DNA of 64,000 bases from Legionella quateirensis (GTDB lineage: Bacteria; Pseudomonadota; Gammaproteobacteria; Legionellales; Legionellaceae). The notes under the pieces were generated by a model. It did not search any database, was not told where the DNA came from, and saw only the letters and a program-made list of their open reading frames with translations. Shown here in pieces: positions 8,400-17,717 of the stretch. Within the stretch, counting starts at the first letter, position 1. Each line of letters begins with the position of its first letter. Both the position numbers and the translations under genes were made by a program. The stretch covers positions 62,001 through 126,000 of the forward strand of contig NZ_LNYR01000003.1 of NCBI RefSeq assembly GCF_001467955.1, read 5' to 3'.

Positions 8400-9305
8400 T
8401 TATCCTTTTAAAGCCTTTGCTAGTTTGTTTTTTACTAACTCATCCACAATCAAATCACTCACATCAATGGCATTGATTCTATGACTTACCGTATTACAAG
8501 TAATGATTTGCGTCCCTTCCATTTGCGATAAGAGGGAATAGGCATCTTCTGCAAAAAGCGCATGCACCCCAATGCAAGTCACTGACTTAACCCCTAACTC
8601 GTGCAAATGCTTCACCGTTTCCACCATGGTTCTGGCCGTGGAGATGATGTCATCGACTAAAACTGGGGTAGAGGAATGAAGCTTCGGGATATTGGGCACT
8701 GAAATCACCACCTCTTTATCACCCCGTCTTGTTTTTTCCAATATCACATAAGGAAAATCTCCCTTTTCTGCAATGTCGGCAACCCATTGCTCACTTTCCA
8801 TATCAGGGCCAATAAGCACTGGTTTATTCACATGGGCTTTAATCCATCTCGCAATATTTGAAGTGGCATGCAGGACAAAAGTAGGAATGGAGTAGACTTC
8901 ATCTAAAGAGTGATAACGATGCAAATGGGGATCTATGGTCATGAGCCAATCAAAGGATGTTGATAGTAACTCAGCAAAATAACGCGACGTAATTGCCTCA
9001 CCCTGATGAAAGCGCTTATCTTGACGTAAGTAGGGCAGATAAGGGGTAATCAAGCCGACTTTTTTAGCGCCTAATTCTTTGGCTGTTTTAGCAAAAAACT
9101 GCAAGGGCAGTATTTTTCCATCAGGCTGGTTTAAGCTGTCCACTACAATGAGACTGCGATCTTTAACTTCAGAATTAATTTTTACGTACCACTCCGTGTC
9201 TGGAAAACGGTGCAACATGACATCACCCACCTCCACTTGAAGTGTCTCTTTGAGACGTCTACTGATTTCTGAAGAATCAAATAATGAACAGATAATAGGC
9301 TTCAA
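8400..9305 (-). CDS. Ribose-phosphate pyrophosphokinase-like protein, 301 aa
   Basis: PRPP synthetase family: converts ribose-5-phosphate and ATP to PRPP. Visible motifs are SLNQPDG, PYLPYLRQDKRF (the ATP-contacting arginine region), DPHLHRYHS (metal site) and PVLVDDIISTARTM, the PRPP-binding loop. It is about 15 residues shorter than housekeeping Prs and the metal site differs (DPHLHRY rather than DLHADQ), like the short form often encoded beside a DeoA-family phosphorylase. Two bases separate it from that upstream gene. It may use the phosphorylase product or a related sugar phosphate. A stand-alone housekeeping role is unlikely in this operon. Confidence 0.82.
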   Translation of the reverse strand: MKPIICSLFDSSEISRRLKETLQVEVGDVMLHRFPDTEWYVKINSEVKDRSLIVVDSLNQPDGKILPLQFFAKTAKELGAKKVGLITPYLPYLRQDKRFHQGEAITSRYFAELLSTSFDWLMTIDPHLHRYHSLDEVYSIPTFVLHATSNIARWIKAHVNKPVLIGPDMESEQWVADIAEKGDFPYVILEKTRRGDKEVVISVPNIPKLHSSTPVLVDDIISTARTMVETVKHLHELGVKSVTCIGVHALFAEDAYSLLSQMEGTQIITCNTVSHRINAIDVSDLIVDELVKNKLAKALKG

Positions 9306-9307
9306 GT

Positions 9308-10816
9308 TTACTCCCCTAAAGAAATGATGTCTCGTTTGTCACAAAGAAAATCGCAGGCGTAGTTCAGCTCACCTGAAGACTCTGCATGAAGGGTAAACAA
9401 AGGCGCCCCTTTTTCAACCACGGCACCAACATGAACATGGAGGTCCACTCCAGCCGATTTAGACTTCGGGGCTCCAGCCAATTTGGCCATGGTGGCAAGC
9501 TTTCGATTATCAATAAGAGTTACCTTGCCCGCTTTTTGAGCAACCACAGGATGAGTAAAACGTGCCACCGTCAATTCCCTCATGCCTCCTTGTGCCTCAC
9601 AAATGGCCTGAAATTTTTTAAAGGCTTCTCCGCTATCTAATAATTGTTCGGCTATTGATTGACCCATTCCAGGTTGGACTTGGGGAGCAAATTCAAGAGC
9701 AGCCCCGGCCAGTGCGAGTGCTCGTTCACGTAAATCTTGAGGTGCTTCGGGCAAGCCTTGTAATACTGCCAACACATCGCGTGCTTCCAGGGAAGGGCCA
9801 ATGCCGTTTCCTACCGGTTGTGCGCCATCAGTAATCAAGGTATGGACAATAAGACCTAGCTGTTTTCCTATGTCTTCAAGCGATTGCTTCAGAAGTAAAG
9901 CCATAGGTTGATTTCTGACCTTGGCGGTAGGCCCTACCGGGATGTCAATGACTGCATGAGTGGCTCCTGTGGCAATTTTTTTAGAAAGAATGGAGGCCAC
10001 CAATTGTCCTTCACTATCTAGCTCAAGAGCACGCTCCACCCGAATTAGCACATCATCAGCAGGGCTTAAGCTCACAGCACCTCCCCAAACAATGCAGCCG
10101 TTTTCCTTTTCAACTACTTGGCGCATGGCTTTAGGGCTTAGTGATACCGGAGCCAAAACCTCCATGGTATCCGCTGTACCTGCAGGAGAGGTAATCGCCC
10201 GAGAAGAGGTTTTTGGGATCATCAAGCCAAAAGCAGCCACAATGGGTACCACAATGAGGGTAGTACGGTTACCAGGCAATCCGCCGACACAATGCTTATC
10301 GACAATAAGAGGTGAAGACCAGGATAAGCGATCGCCACTGTCAATCATGGCTTTGGTGAGTTTCATGATTTCGATGTTCGTCAGTCGGCCCGCCGCACTG
10401 GCCGCTAAAAAGGCCGAGATTTGCAAATCGGAAAGACGACCACTTAACACATCATCAACAATCACCTTAAATTGTTCGGAAGAGAGTTCATTACCATAAA
10501 TCTTTCTATGCACAAAGCTTAAGGATTCAAGAGGCTTAGGATGGGATAAATGAATCTCATCCCCTTCTTTGGCATGTAAAGAATTCCAGGCATAGTGTGA
10601 CAAACTGGCTTCCCCAGGCTTAAGAAGCTCTGAGGTAATGACATTAAGCGTCGCGATAATGGAACGTTGACCAAGAGTTACTTGAATGCGGGTCTGAACT
10701 TCAAAGCCTTCTGAATGACAGACATGACAATCTTCTCGCATGTAAATAATGGCTTCGTGATACGTTTTAATGCCTAAATATTTTAAGTGCAAGGCATGAC
10801 CGACTTCTTTTGTCAC
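9308..10816 (-). CDS. AMP phosphorylase/thymidine phosphorylase type 2, 502 aa
   Basis: A nucleoside or nucleotide phosphorylase of the DeoA superfamily. An N-terminal extension of about 85 residues precedes the helical and catalytic domains, as in archaeal AMP phosphorylase (about 500 aa), while ordinary DeoA has about 440. The signature VDKHCVGGLPGNRTT and TSSRAITSPAGTADTMEV match the AMP-phosphorylase branch, where a glycine-rich PGNRT loop holds the phosphate. The likely reaction is AMP (or another NMP) plus phosphate to ribose-1,5-bisphosphate plus base; true thymidine phosphorylase activity cannot be ruled out. The start overlaps the preceding beta-CASP gene by four bases. Confidence 0.85.
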   Translation of the reverse strand: MTKEVGHALHLKYLGIKTYHEAIIYMREDCHVCHSEGFEVQTRIQVTLGQRSIIATLNVITSELLKPGEASLSHYAWNSLHAKEGDEIHLSHPKPLESLSFVHRKIYGNELSSEQFKVIVDDVLSGRLSDLQISAFLAASAAGRLTNIEIMKLTKAMIDSGDRLSWSSPLIVDKHCVGGLPGNRTTLIVVPIVAAFGLMIPKTSSRAITSPAGTADTMEVLAPVSLSPKAMRQVVEKENGCIVWGGAVSLSPADDVLIRVERALELDSEGQLVASILSKKIATGATHAVIDIPVGPTAKVRNQPMALLLKQSLEDIGKQLGLIVHTLITDGAQPVGNGIGPSLEARDVLAVLQGLPEAPQDLRERALALAGAALEFAPQVQPGMGQSIAEQLLDSGEAFKKFQAICEAQGGMRELTVARFTHPVVAQKAGKVTLIDNRKLATMAKLAGAPKSKSAGVDLHVHVGAVVEKGAPLFTLHAESSGELNYACDFLCDKRDIISLGE

Positions 10817-12174
10817 AACAAATCCTCCACGTGCTGATAAGAAGGAATCAGGCAGGTAAAACCTAATTGCTGTTCAATCTTGTCTTTAAGCGATTGGGCA
10901 CTGTGGGGTTCGCCATGGGTGATAAAGACTTTTTTGGGCGGCCGAGTAAAGTGCTTAAGCCAATCTAACAGTTCCTGATAATCGGCGTGTGCTGACGTAC
11001 TGCTCATGACAACGACTTTGGCCCGCACAGGAACCATAGCGCCATGAATTTTGACCTCGTGTTCTCCATTGACAATCCGGGCGCCCCGAGTGCCTCCGGC
11101 TTGAAAGCCGGTAAAAAGAAGGGTGCTTTTAGGATCGGGAGCAAAGGTCTTCAAATGATGCACAATACGACCCCCTTGGGCCATCCCACTGGCAGCGATG
11201 ATGATTTGAGGCATTTTATGACGGTCAATCTCTTTCGACTCCTCTGGAGTGTTGGTGTACGTTGCCGCATGACATAAACCACGGCATTGTTCTTCATTTA
11301 AATGATGGTCTTTTTTATAAGTACACATCAAATGAGTCGCATCAATGGCCATGGGACTGTCTAAAAACACAGGCAAGTCTTTGGGAATTTCTCCTTTCTG
11401 TTTCAATTGATAAATAAAATAAAGAAGACTTTGCGCACGTCCTACGGCGAAAGCTGGAATAATAACCGAGCCGCCTCGCTTGATGGTGTCATTAATCACC
11501 TGACTCATTTGCGGCAGCGGATCGGTTGCATCGTGCAATCGGTCGCCATAAGTGGACTCCATAACCAGATAATCCGCTTCTTGAATAAGGGAAGGGGCTT
11601 TCATGACTGGATCATAAGGTCGACCAATATCTCCACTAAACAAAATGGAACACTTTTTTGTTTTTATTTTAATCATGGCAGCACCAATGATGTGTCCTGC
11701 GCGATGAAATTCAAAACTGAACTCATTAAATAATTGATGCCTCGTATTAAAATCTACGGTTTCAAAAGAGTTTAATGCCGTTTTCGCTTCTTTTTCGGTA
11801 TAAAGAGGGAGTGCTTGCTTATGTTTCGAAAAACCGTATTGATTGGCTATTCGTGCTTCTTCTTCCTGCAGGTGACCACTATCCGGTAATAAAATAGCAC
11901 ACAATGCTTTTGTTCCGGGTGTTGCATAGATTTTGCCTTGAAATCCATTTTTTACAAATAGAGGCAAGTAACCGCTGTGGTCAATATGCGCATGAGTGAT
12001 AATCACCGCATCAATATCGCGTGGGTCAATAGGCAATGGAGCCCAGTTGCGTAATCGCAACTCTTTATACCCTTGAAAAAGACCACAATCGATGAGAATT
12101 TTTTTAGAATCGACTGTCAAAAGGTATTTTGAGCCGGTAACGGTTTGGGTTGCCCCTAAAAAGGTGAGTTTCAT
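10813..12174 (-). CDS. Metallo-beta-lactamase/beta-CASP RNA-processing exonuclease-like protein, 453 aa
   Basis: A zinc-dependent nuclease of the YsH1/CPSF73-like family. The start MKLTFLGATQTVTGSKYLL is the family N-terminus; HAHIDHSGYLP (61-70) supplies the metal-binding HxHxDH. SGDIGRPYDP, STYGDR and, near the end, SSTSAHADYQEL and ITHGEPHSAQ are beta-CASP motifs A-C. I chose the ATG at 12174, although the frame stays open 234 bases upstream, because that extension lies inside the CusA gene and the family begins here. ATGA overlaps the CusA stop, so translation is probably coupled. Bacterial members of this branch are usually assigned to RNA processing, with no known link to metal efflux. 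Confidence 0.88.
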   Translation of the reverse strand: MKLTFLGATQTVTGSKYLLTVDSKKILIDCGLFQGYKELRLRNWAPLPIDPRDIDAVIITHAHIDHSGYLPLFVKNGFQGKIYATPGTKALCAILLPDSGHLQEEEARIANQYGFSKHKQALPLYTEKEAKTALNSFETVDFNTRHQLFNEFSFEFHRAGHIIGAAMIKIKTKKCSILFSGDIGRPYDPVMKAPSLIQEADYLVMESTYGDRLHDATDPLPQMSQVINDTIKRGGSVIIPAFAVGRAQSLLYFIYQLKQKGEIPKDLPVFLDSPMAIDATHLMCTYKKDHHLNEEQCRGLCHAATYTNTPEESKEIDRHKMPQIIIAASGMAQGGRIVHHLKTFAPDPKSTLLFTGFQAGGTRGARIVNGEHEVKIHGAMVPVRAKVVVMSSTSAHADYQELLDWLKHFTRPPKKVFITHGEPHSAQSLKDKIEQQLGFTCLIPSYQHVEDLL

Positions 12175-15100
12175 GCTGTCTCCAATATCTGGTTTTTTTT
12201 CAAGTCCACTTGCCAACGCCACATCACATAAACCACAGGAATAACAATTAAGGTCAGTAATAATGCTGAAAAAACGCCACCCACCATGGGCGCTGCGAGC
12301 CGTTTCATCACATCCGCACCAATACCTGTGGCCCACATCACCGGTAACAAACCAAGTATGTTCGCAAGCCCCGCCATAACCATGGGGCGAATACGCGATA
12401 CCGCGCATTGTTGCACCATCTGAATTAAATCCGGCAAAGTGTTGAGTAACCCTTGTTTTTTTTGCTCGTTGTAATCGGAATCAAGGTAAGCGAGCATCAC
12501 CGCACTGGTTTCTGCAGCAACGCCTGCGAGTGCAATCATCCCCACCCAGACCGCAATACTCATGTTGTACCCTAATAGAAAAAGCAGCAAAAATCCGCCA
12601 AACAGAGCAAAGGGCACTCCCAACATCACCATCAAGGTCTCCGTGATGGTGCGGAAGGTAAAGTAAAATAAAACAAAAATAATGGCTAAAGTGAGTGGTA
12701 CGAAAATTTTAAGGCGTTCAAACACGCGTTGCATGAATTCGTATTGACCTGACCAGGCCAAGGTATAGCCAGGAGGCATTTTGACTTTGGCCTTGACTGC
12801 TTGCTTTAATTCATCCACGTAACTGCCGATATCCCTGCCGTCAATGTCAATGAACACATAGCCTGCCAACATCCCATTCTCATCGCGAACCATGGCAGGA
12901 CCCGAGCGAAAGGTTAAAGTCACCAATTGGGCGATGGGCACTTCGGCACCACTGGGTGTTTTGACTAAAATACGGTTGAGTTTATCCGGATCATCACGTA
13001 ATTCTCGTAAATACCGCACATTAACCGGGTAACGCTCACGCCCTTCAATGGTAGTAGTAATGTTTTCACCACCCACGGCGGACTCGATGATGCGATTGAC
13101 ATCCATAATGGTTAAACCATAGCGAGCCAGTTGATCGCGATTCATTTGAAAATCAAGAAAATAGCCGCCAGCGACCCGTTCAGCATACACGGTGCGTGTG
13201 CCAGGTACTTCTTTGGCCACCATTTCAATGTCTTTGCCGATGGCTTCAATCTTTTTAATATCTGGCCCAAAAATTTTAATGCCTAAAGCGGTACGGATCC
13301 CAGTGGTAAGCATGTCATTACGCGCTTTAATCGGCATGGTCCAGGCATTGCTCACCCCTGGAAATTGTAACGCTTCGTCCATCTCGGCGAGCAAACTGTC
13401 GTAAGTCACTCCTTTGCGCCAAAATTCTTTAGGCTTTAATTCAACAATCACTTCCATCATGTTAAAAGGAGAGGGGTCGGTTGAGGTTTCCGCTCTTCCT
13501 GTCTTTCCAAAAACATGAGCCACCTCAGGAAATGCTTTTAATTTTTTATCCATTTCTTGCAGCAAAGCCGAGGCTTGCGTCACAGAAATTCCGGGTAAGG
13601 TGACGGGCATGTACAAAATCGTCCCCTCATAAAGAGGCGGCATGAATTCAGAACCTATGAGTTTGTAAAGAGGAATGATGGCTAAGGCAGACACCACGGC
13701 AATGGCCAGCACAAAAGTGCGATTTCTTAAGGCTAATTTTAAAACTGGCGCATACATTTTTTTCATCAAGCGAGTAATCGGGTGTTTTTGTTCAGGGATG
13801 ATTCGCCCACGCACCAAAAGAGGCAGTAATACAGGAATTAAGGTGATGGCGAGCAAGGCACTCATGAAAATGGCTAAATTTTTGGTGTAGGCCAAGGGTG
13901 AGAATAACCGCCCTTCTTGGGCTTCCAAGGTAAAAACAGGCATAAACGATATGGCAATAACCACGAGCGATGAAAAAATCGCAGGGCCTACCTCTTTCGC
14001 CGAATCAATCAGCACTTTAGTACGATCACCAACGCTTCCCTTCGCTTCCCAATCAGCTAATCGTTTATGGGCATTGTCCACCATGATAATGGCTGCATCC
14101 ACCATATCACCAATGGCGACAATAATGCCACCGATGGACATGATGTTCAGACCGATATTGAAAAAATAAATGGGAATAAATGAAATCAAAATGGCAAGCG
14201 GCAAGGTAATAATAGGAATCAACGCCGAGCGGAAATGTCCTAAAAAAATAATAATGAGTAAACCCACCACCACAAGCTCTTCAATGAGATTCCAGTTGGC
14301 GGTTGAAATGGCTTCATTAATTAATTGACTTCGGTCATAAACAGGGACAATCTTAATCCCCTCAGGAATAGCTGAAGCTAATTCTTTTAATTTGGTCTTG
14401 ATGCGGCCAATCACTTCCAAGACGTCTTCGCCAAAACGCATGATGACAATGCCACCAACGGTTTCCCCTTGACCATTTAAATCGACCACGCCACGACGCA
14501 TATCCGAGCCAAGCTGCACGGTTGCCACATCACGTAGCAAAATCGGTGTTCCATTGGCATTGGTACCGATTGCAATTTGTTCAATATCATCTGTTGACTT
14601 GATATACCCTCGTCCACGAACCATGTATTCTGTCCCTGAAAATTCGATGACACGCCCGCCAGTATCATTATTACTCATGCGAATTTTTTCGATGATCTCA
14701 GGAACCGATAAATTATAAGCAAGGATTTTGACTGGATCTAAATTGATTTGATATTGCTTGACAAAACCACCGACACTGGCCACTTCAGACACACCAGGAA
14801 CACTTCTTAACCAATAACGTAAATACCAATCCTGAAAGGTGCGTAATTCGGCCAGATTATGCTTTCCATTTTCATCCACTAAGGCATATTGATAAATCCA
14901 GCCAACCGGGGTGGCATCAGGACCTAATTGGGGTGTGACACCTTCGGGTAATTTTCCCGCCAATTGACTCATGTACTCCAAGACACGCGAACGCGCCCAA
15001 TAGATGTCAGTTCCATCTTTAAAAATGATGTACACGTAAGAGAAGCCAAAATCAGAAAAGCCACGCACCGCAACCACATTGGGTGCGGATATCAGTGCTG

Positions 15101-15311
15101 TAACAATAGGATAAGTGACTTGGTCTTCCATGAGATCGGGTGAACGGCCCATCCAAGTGGTATACACAATGACTTGTGTGTCTGAAATATCAGGCAAAGC
15201 ATCCATACGGGTATTTTTCAGGGCCATGTAGCCCATGAAAGAAAATCCGAGCACAAAAAGCAGCACAATAAAACGGTTGCGTGCACAAAATTCAATAATT
15301 CGTTCAACCAT
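12171..15311 (-). CDS. cusA: CusA/CzcA-type heavy-metal efflux RND pump, 1046 aa
   Basis: The inner-membrane proton-driven pump of a tripartite Cu/Ag efflux complex. It has the full RND architecture: an N-terminal helix (FIVLLFVLGFSFMGYMAL), two large periplasmic loops and twelve membrane segments. GDMVDAAIIMVDNAHKRL lies in TM4, where HME-RND pumps have the proton-relay acidic residues. Several periplasmic Met residues are consistent with Cu(I)/Ag(I) transport, although Zn/Co is not excluded. It follows cusB by 22 bases and overlaps the beta-CASP gene by four. Confidence 0.92.
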   Translation of the reverse strand: MVERIIEFCARNRFIVLLFVLGFSFMGYMALKNTRMDALPDISDTQVIVYTTWMGRSPDLMEDQVTYPIVTALISAPNVVAVRGFSDFGFSYVYIIFKDGTDIYWARSRVLEYMSQLAGKLPEGVTPQLGPDATPVGWIYQYALVDENGKHNLAELRTFQDWYLRYWLRSVPGVSEVASVGGFVKQYQINLDPVKILAYNLSVPEIIEKIRMSNNDTGGRVIEFSGTEYMVRGRGYIKSTDDIEQIAIGTNANGTPILLRDVATVQLGSDMRRGVVDLNGQGETVGGIVIMRFGEDVLEVIGRIKTKLKELASAIPEGIKIVPVYDRSQLINEAISTANWNLIEELVVVGLLIIIFLGHFRSALIPIITLPLAILISFIPIYFFNIGLNIMSIGGIIVAIGDMVDAAIIMVDNAHKRLADWEAKGSVGDRTKVLIDSAKEVGPAIFSSLVVIAISFMPVFTLEAQEGRLFSPLAYTKNLAIFMSALLAITLIPVLLPLLVRGRIIPEQKHPITRLMKKMYAPVLKLALRNRTFVLAIAVVSALAIIPLYKLIGSEFMPPLYEGTILYMPVTLPGISVTQASALLQEMDKKLKAFPEVAHVFGKTGRAETSTDPSPFNMMEVIVELKPKEFWRKGVTYDSLLAEMDEALQFPGVSNAWTMPIKARNDMLTTGIRTALGIKIFGPDIKKIEAIGKDIEMVAKEVPGTRTVYAERVAGGYFLDFQMNRDQLARYGLTIMDVNRIIESAVGGENITTTIEGRERYPVNVRYLRELRDDPDKLNRILVKTPSGAEVPIAQLVTLTFRSGPAMVRDENGMLAGYVFIDIDGRDIGSYVDELKQAVKAKVKMPPGYTLAWSGQYEFMQRVFERLKIFVPLTLAIIFVLFYFTFRTITETLMVMLGVPFALFGGFLLLFLLGYNMSIAVWVGMIALAGVAAETSAVMLAYLDSDYNEQKKQGLLNTLPDLIQMVQQCAVSRIRPMVMAGLANILGLLPVMWATGIGADVMKRLAAPMVGGVFSALLLTLIVIPVVYVMWRWQVDLKKNQILETA

Positions 15312-15333
15312 AAAATCCCTTTATTGTTTTAAT

Positions 15334-16464
15334 TTAATGTTGCATGCCACCCATAGCCGCCTTTAATTGACTCTCCGAATCAATCAAAAAGTTTGCAGAG
15401 GTAATAATCTTATCCCCCTCTTTAACCCCTTGTACTATCTCAATCAGATCGCCAGCCCTCACCCCTAAAGTAACGTCGCGCCATTCAATTTTGCCATTGC
15501 CATGGTAAATAAACACTACTGCCCGTTCGCCACTGATTAACACCGCATTTTTAGACACCATAAGGCGTTCTCCCAAAGGGATTTTTAATTCCAGGTTAGT
15601 AAACATACCCGGTTTTAATTGTTCCTTTTGATTGTCCACTTCAAAGCGGACCTTGGCAGTACGTGTTTTCATGTCAATCGTTGGATAAATAAAATCAAGC
15701 TTGGCCTTAAATAATTCATTGGGCAAATAGGTGAGGGTAAGGTTCGCGGTTTGTCCAAGGCGAATGTAGGGGAGTTCGTATTCATAAATATCTCCTAAAA
15801 CCCACAAGCGCGATAAATCAGCAATGGTGTATAATTCATCACCTGGTTCAATGCGCATGCCCACCAGCGCCATTTTTTTAAGCACTGTTCCTTGGATGGG
15901 GGAATGAATGGTCATAGTCCTGGTTATGTTGCCGGTGCGTTTTAATTGCTCAATGTCTTGTTCCGAAATCCCCCACAGCAACAACCTTTGATGGGCTGCT
16001 TGAAAAGCCCCCTTCGCACCACTGGCAGCACTGGATGTCGTATTTTTACTTAATATTTTTTGAGCATTAAGAGCGAGTAAATATTCTTGTTGGGTGGCGA
16101 CCAATTCAGGACTGTACACGGTAAACAGAGCTTGCCCTGCTTTGACTTTTTCACCCGTAAAATTGATGAATAATTTCTCTATCCAACCATCAAAGCGCAC
16201 ATGAATATGGGCAACACGCCGCTCATCGGCTTCAACGCGTCCTACGGTGCGGATTGTTTTTTCAACCACTTGACGGCGTACTGGCTCTGAAGTAATGCCA
16301 ATGGCCTGTAGGCGGACCGGATCAATCACCATCTCATTTTTTGGAGTGGACTGTTTCATGTCCATCTTGTTATGAGTATCCGTGGCCTCTTGTGCCTGCG
16401 TTATGGGTAACAAAGACAGTACGCCCAAAACGACAACACCCTTTATCATCACCTTAAGATTCAT
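15334..16464 (-). CDS. cusB: CusB-type periplasmic adaptor (membrane fusion protein), 376 aa
   Basis: The protein links CusA to CusC across the periplasm. It has a signal peptide (MIKGVVVLGVLSLLPITQA), a Met/His-rich N-terminus with METs for copper delivery (NKMDMKQSTPKNEM), then the VRRQVVEKTIRTVGRVEADE barrel-sandwich hybrid, an alpha-hairpin around residues 130-190 and a beta-barrel (YTIADLSRLWVLGDIYEYE). Its first bases overlap the end of cusC (ATGA arrangement). Adaptors of this family bind Cu(I) via Met residues. Confidence 0.9.
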   Translation of the reverse strand: MNLKVMIKGVVVLGVLSLLPITQAQEATDTHNKMDMKQSTPKNEMVIDPVRLQAIGITSEPVRRQVVEKTIRTVGRVEADERRVAHIHVRFDGWIEKLFINFTGEKVKAGQALFTVYSPELVATQQEYLLALNAQKILSKNTTSSAASGAKGAFQAAHQRLLLWGISEQDIEQLKRTGNITRTMTIHSPIQGTVLKKMALVGMRIEPGDELYTIADLSRLWVLGDIYEYELPYIRLGQTANLTLTYLPNELFKAKLDFIYPTIDMKTRTAKVRFEVDNQKEQLKPGMFTNLELKIPLGERLMVSKNAVLISGERAVVFIYHGNGKIEWRDVTLGVRAGDLIEIVQGVKEGDKIITSANFLIDSESQLKAAMGGMQH

Positions 16465-17717
16465 AAGAACGTCCCTGTAGTTTCTTCGATTTGAGTGATC
16501 GCTTTTTCATGTTCAGCGAGTTCACCGTGCCATTCCAATTCATTTTCTTGTAATGTCAGCAAATTATTCAGCGTCGTTAAAAAATCGACTTTGCCCACAC
16601 TGTAATTGGCTTGGGAGGAAGTAAAGGTTAAGGTGGCTTGAGGAATAATGGTATGCTGAATCAAGTGAATAAGCTTTGCAGAGCGCTCGGCCAACAAATA
16701 GGCGTTTTTCACTTGGAAAGAAAGGGTGCGATACGTGGTGTGTAAATCTTCAATATCCGCATTGTAGCGAGCAAGTGATTCACGCACGGCATGGTTTTGT
16801 TTTTGCATGAAATAAAGAGGAACAGTGGCCTTCAGCAACACTTGATAGCCTTTGGTGTGCATTCCCTTATCATGAAGTCTGCCTCCTTCAATTTCAACAT
16901 CCGGAAAATAATCCATTTTGCTTAAGTTGATGGCTTGCCGTCCTTTTTGAACACTTCGTTGCTGCATGATCAATTGTGGTGCCCGTTGCTTAACCAATGT
17001 ATAAAAATGCCCTAAACGGTGGCCTATTGGCGTTACAGAGAGTGTTGCTGGGGTACTGATTGCAATGTCTAAGGAACGGTTCAAAAGGCGGTTGATATCG
17101 GCTTGTAAAGATTCCCGTTGTTGCTTTAAGATAACCAAGCGCATGAGAAGACGAGAAACTTCCGTTTGCGCGCGATAAATATCCTGTTGCGGTGTTTTTC
17201 CCACACTGTAGTTAACTTCAGCACTTTTTTCCATTTCTTCAAGAAGCGCTTGATTTCTTTGCACAATCGCAATGGATTTATTGACAAAATAAAGATCGTA
17301 ATAGAGCCTTTTTAATTGCGCAATGACAGCAAAACAGGTGGCTTGATACTCGGCTTCTGCTCTTTTAGCCTCTAAGGTGGCTATCCTTCCTCGCACAATG
17401 AGTTTCCCAGGAAAAGGAATTTCTTGTTGCCCACCCAGCATTTGCTCACGCCTCGGATCCACATCCATGGGGATGTTCTCTGACATGTTGATGTAACCCG
17501 CATTAAGCTTGGGATCGGGAAGCGCTTTGGCTTGTGGAATCATATGGATGGCGGCCAGCAAGCGATCACGCGCTGCTCGAATCTGAGGGTTGTTTTGCGT
17601 GGCCTCCGTGATTAACTGGGATAATACAGTTGTTGGCTTGGCATAAGTGAATGATCCAGTCAAGTAGACAGCAAAGAAAACCACCCCAACGATTTTTTTA
17701 ACACTACAATGCTTCAT
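16461..17717 (-). CDS. cusC: CusC/TolC-type outer-membrane efflux protein, 418 aa
   Basis: The outer-membrane channel of the tripartite efflux complex. A signal peptide (GVVFFAVYLTGSFTYA) precedes two outer-membrane-efflux repeats. TEATQNNPQIRAARDRL and VKQRAPQLIMQQRSV are the matching repeat starts. Long alpha-helical segments rich in Glu, Gln and Ala follow each. It overlaps the end of the upstream P-type ATPase gene by 14 bases. The family normally carries an N-terminal lipid cysteine; none is obvious here. Confidence 0.88.
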   Translation of the reverse strand: MKHCSVKKIVGVVFFAVYLTGSFTYAKPTTVLSQLITEATQNNPQIRAARDRLLAAIHMIPQAKALPDPKLNAGYINMSENIPMDVDPRREQMLGGQQEIPFPGKLIVRGRIATLEAKRAEAEYQATCFAVIAQLKRLYYDLYFVNKSIAIVQRNQALLEEMEKSAEVNYSVGKTPQQDIYRAQTEVSRLLMRLVILKQQRESLQADINRLLNRSLDIAISTPATLSVTPIGHRLGHFYTLVKQRAPQLIMQQRSVQKGRQAINLSKMDYFPDVEIEGGRLHDKGMHTKGYQVLLKATVPLYFMQKQNHAVRESLARYNADIEDLHTTYRTLSFQVKNAYLLAERSAKLIHLIQHTIIPQATLTFTSSQANYSVGKVDFLTTLNNLLTLQENELEWHGELAEHEKAITQIEETTGTFL

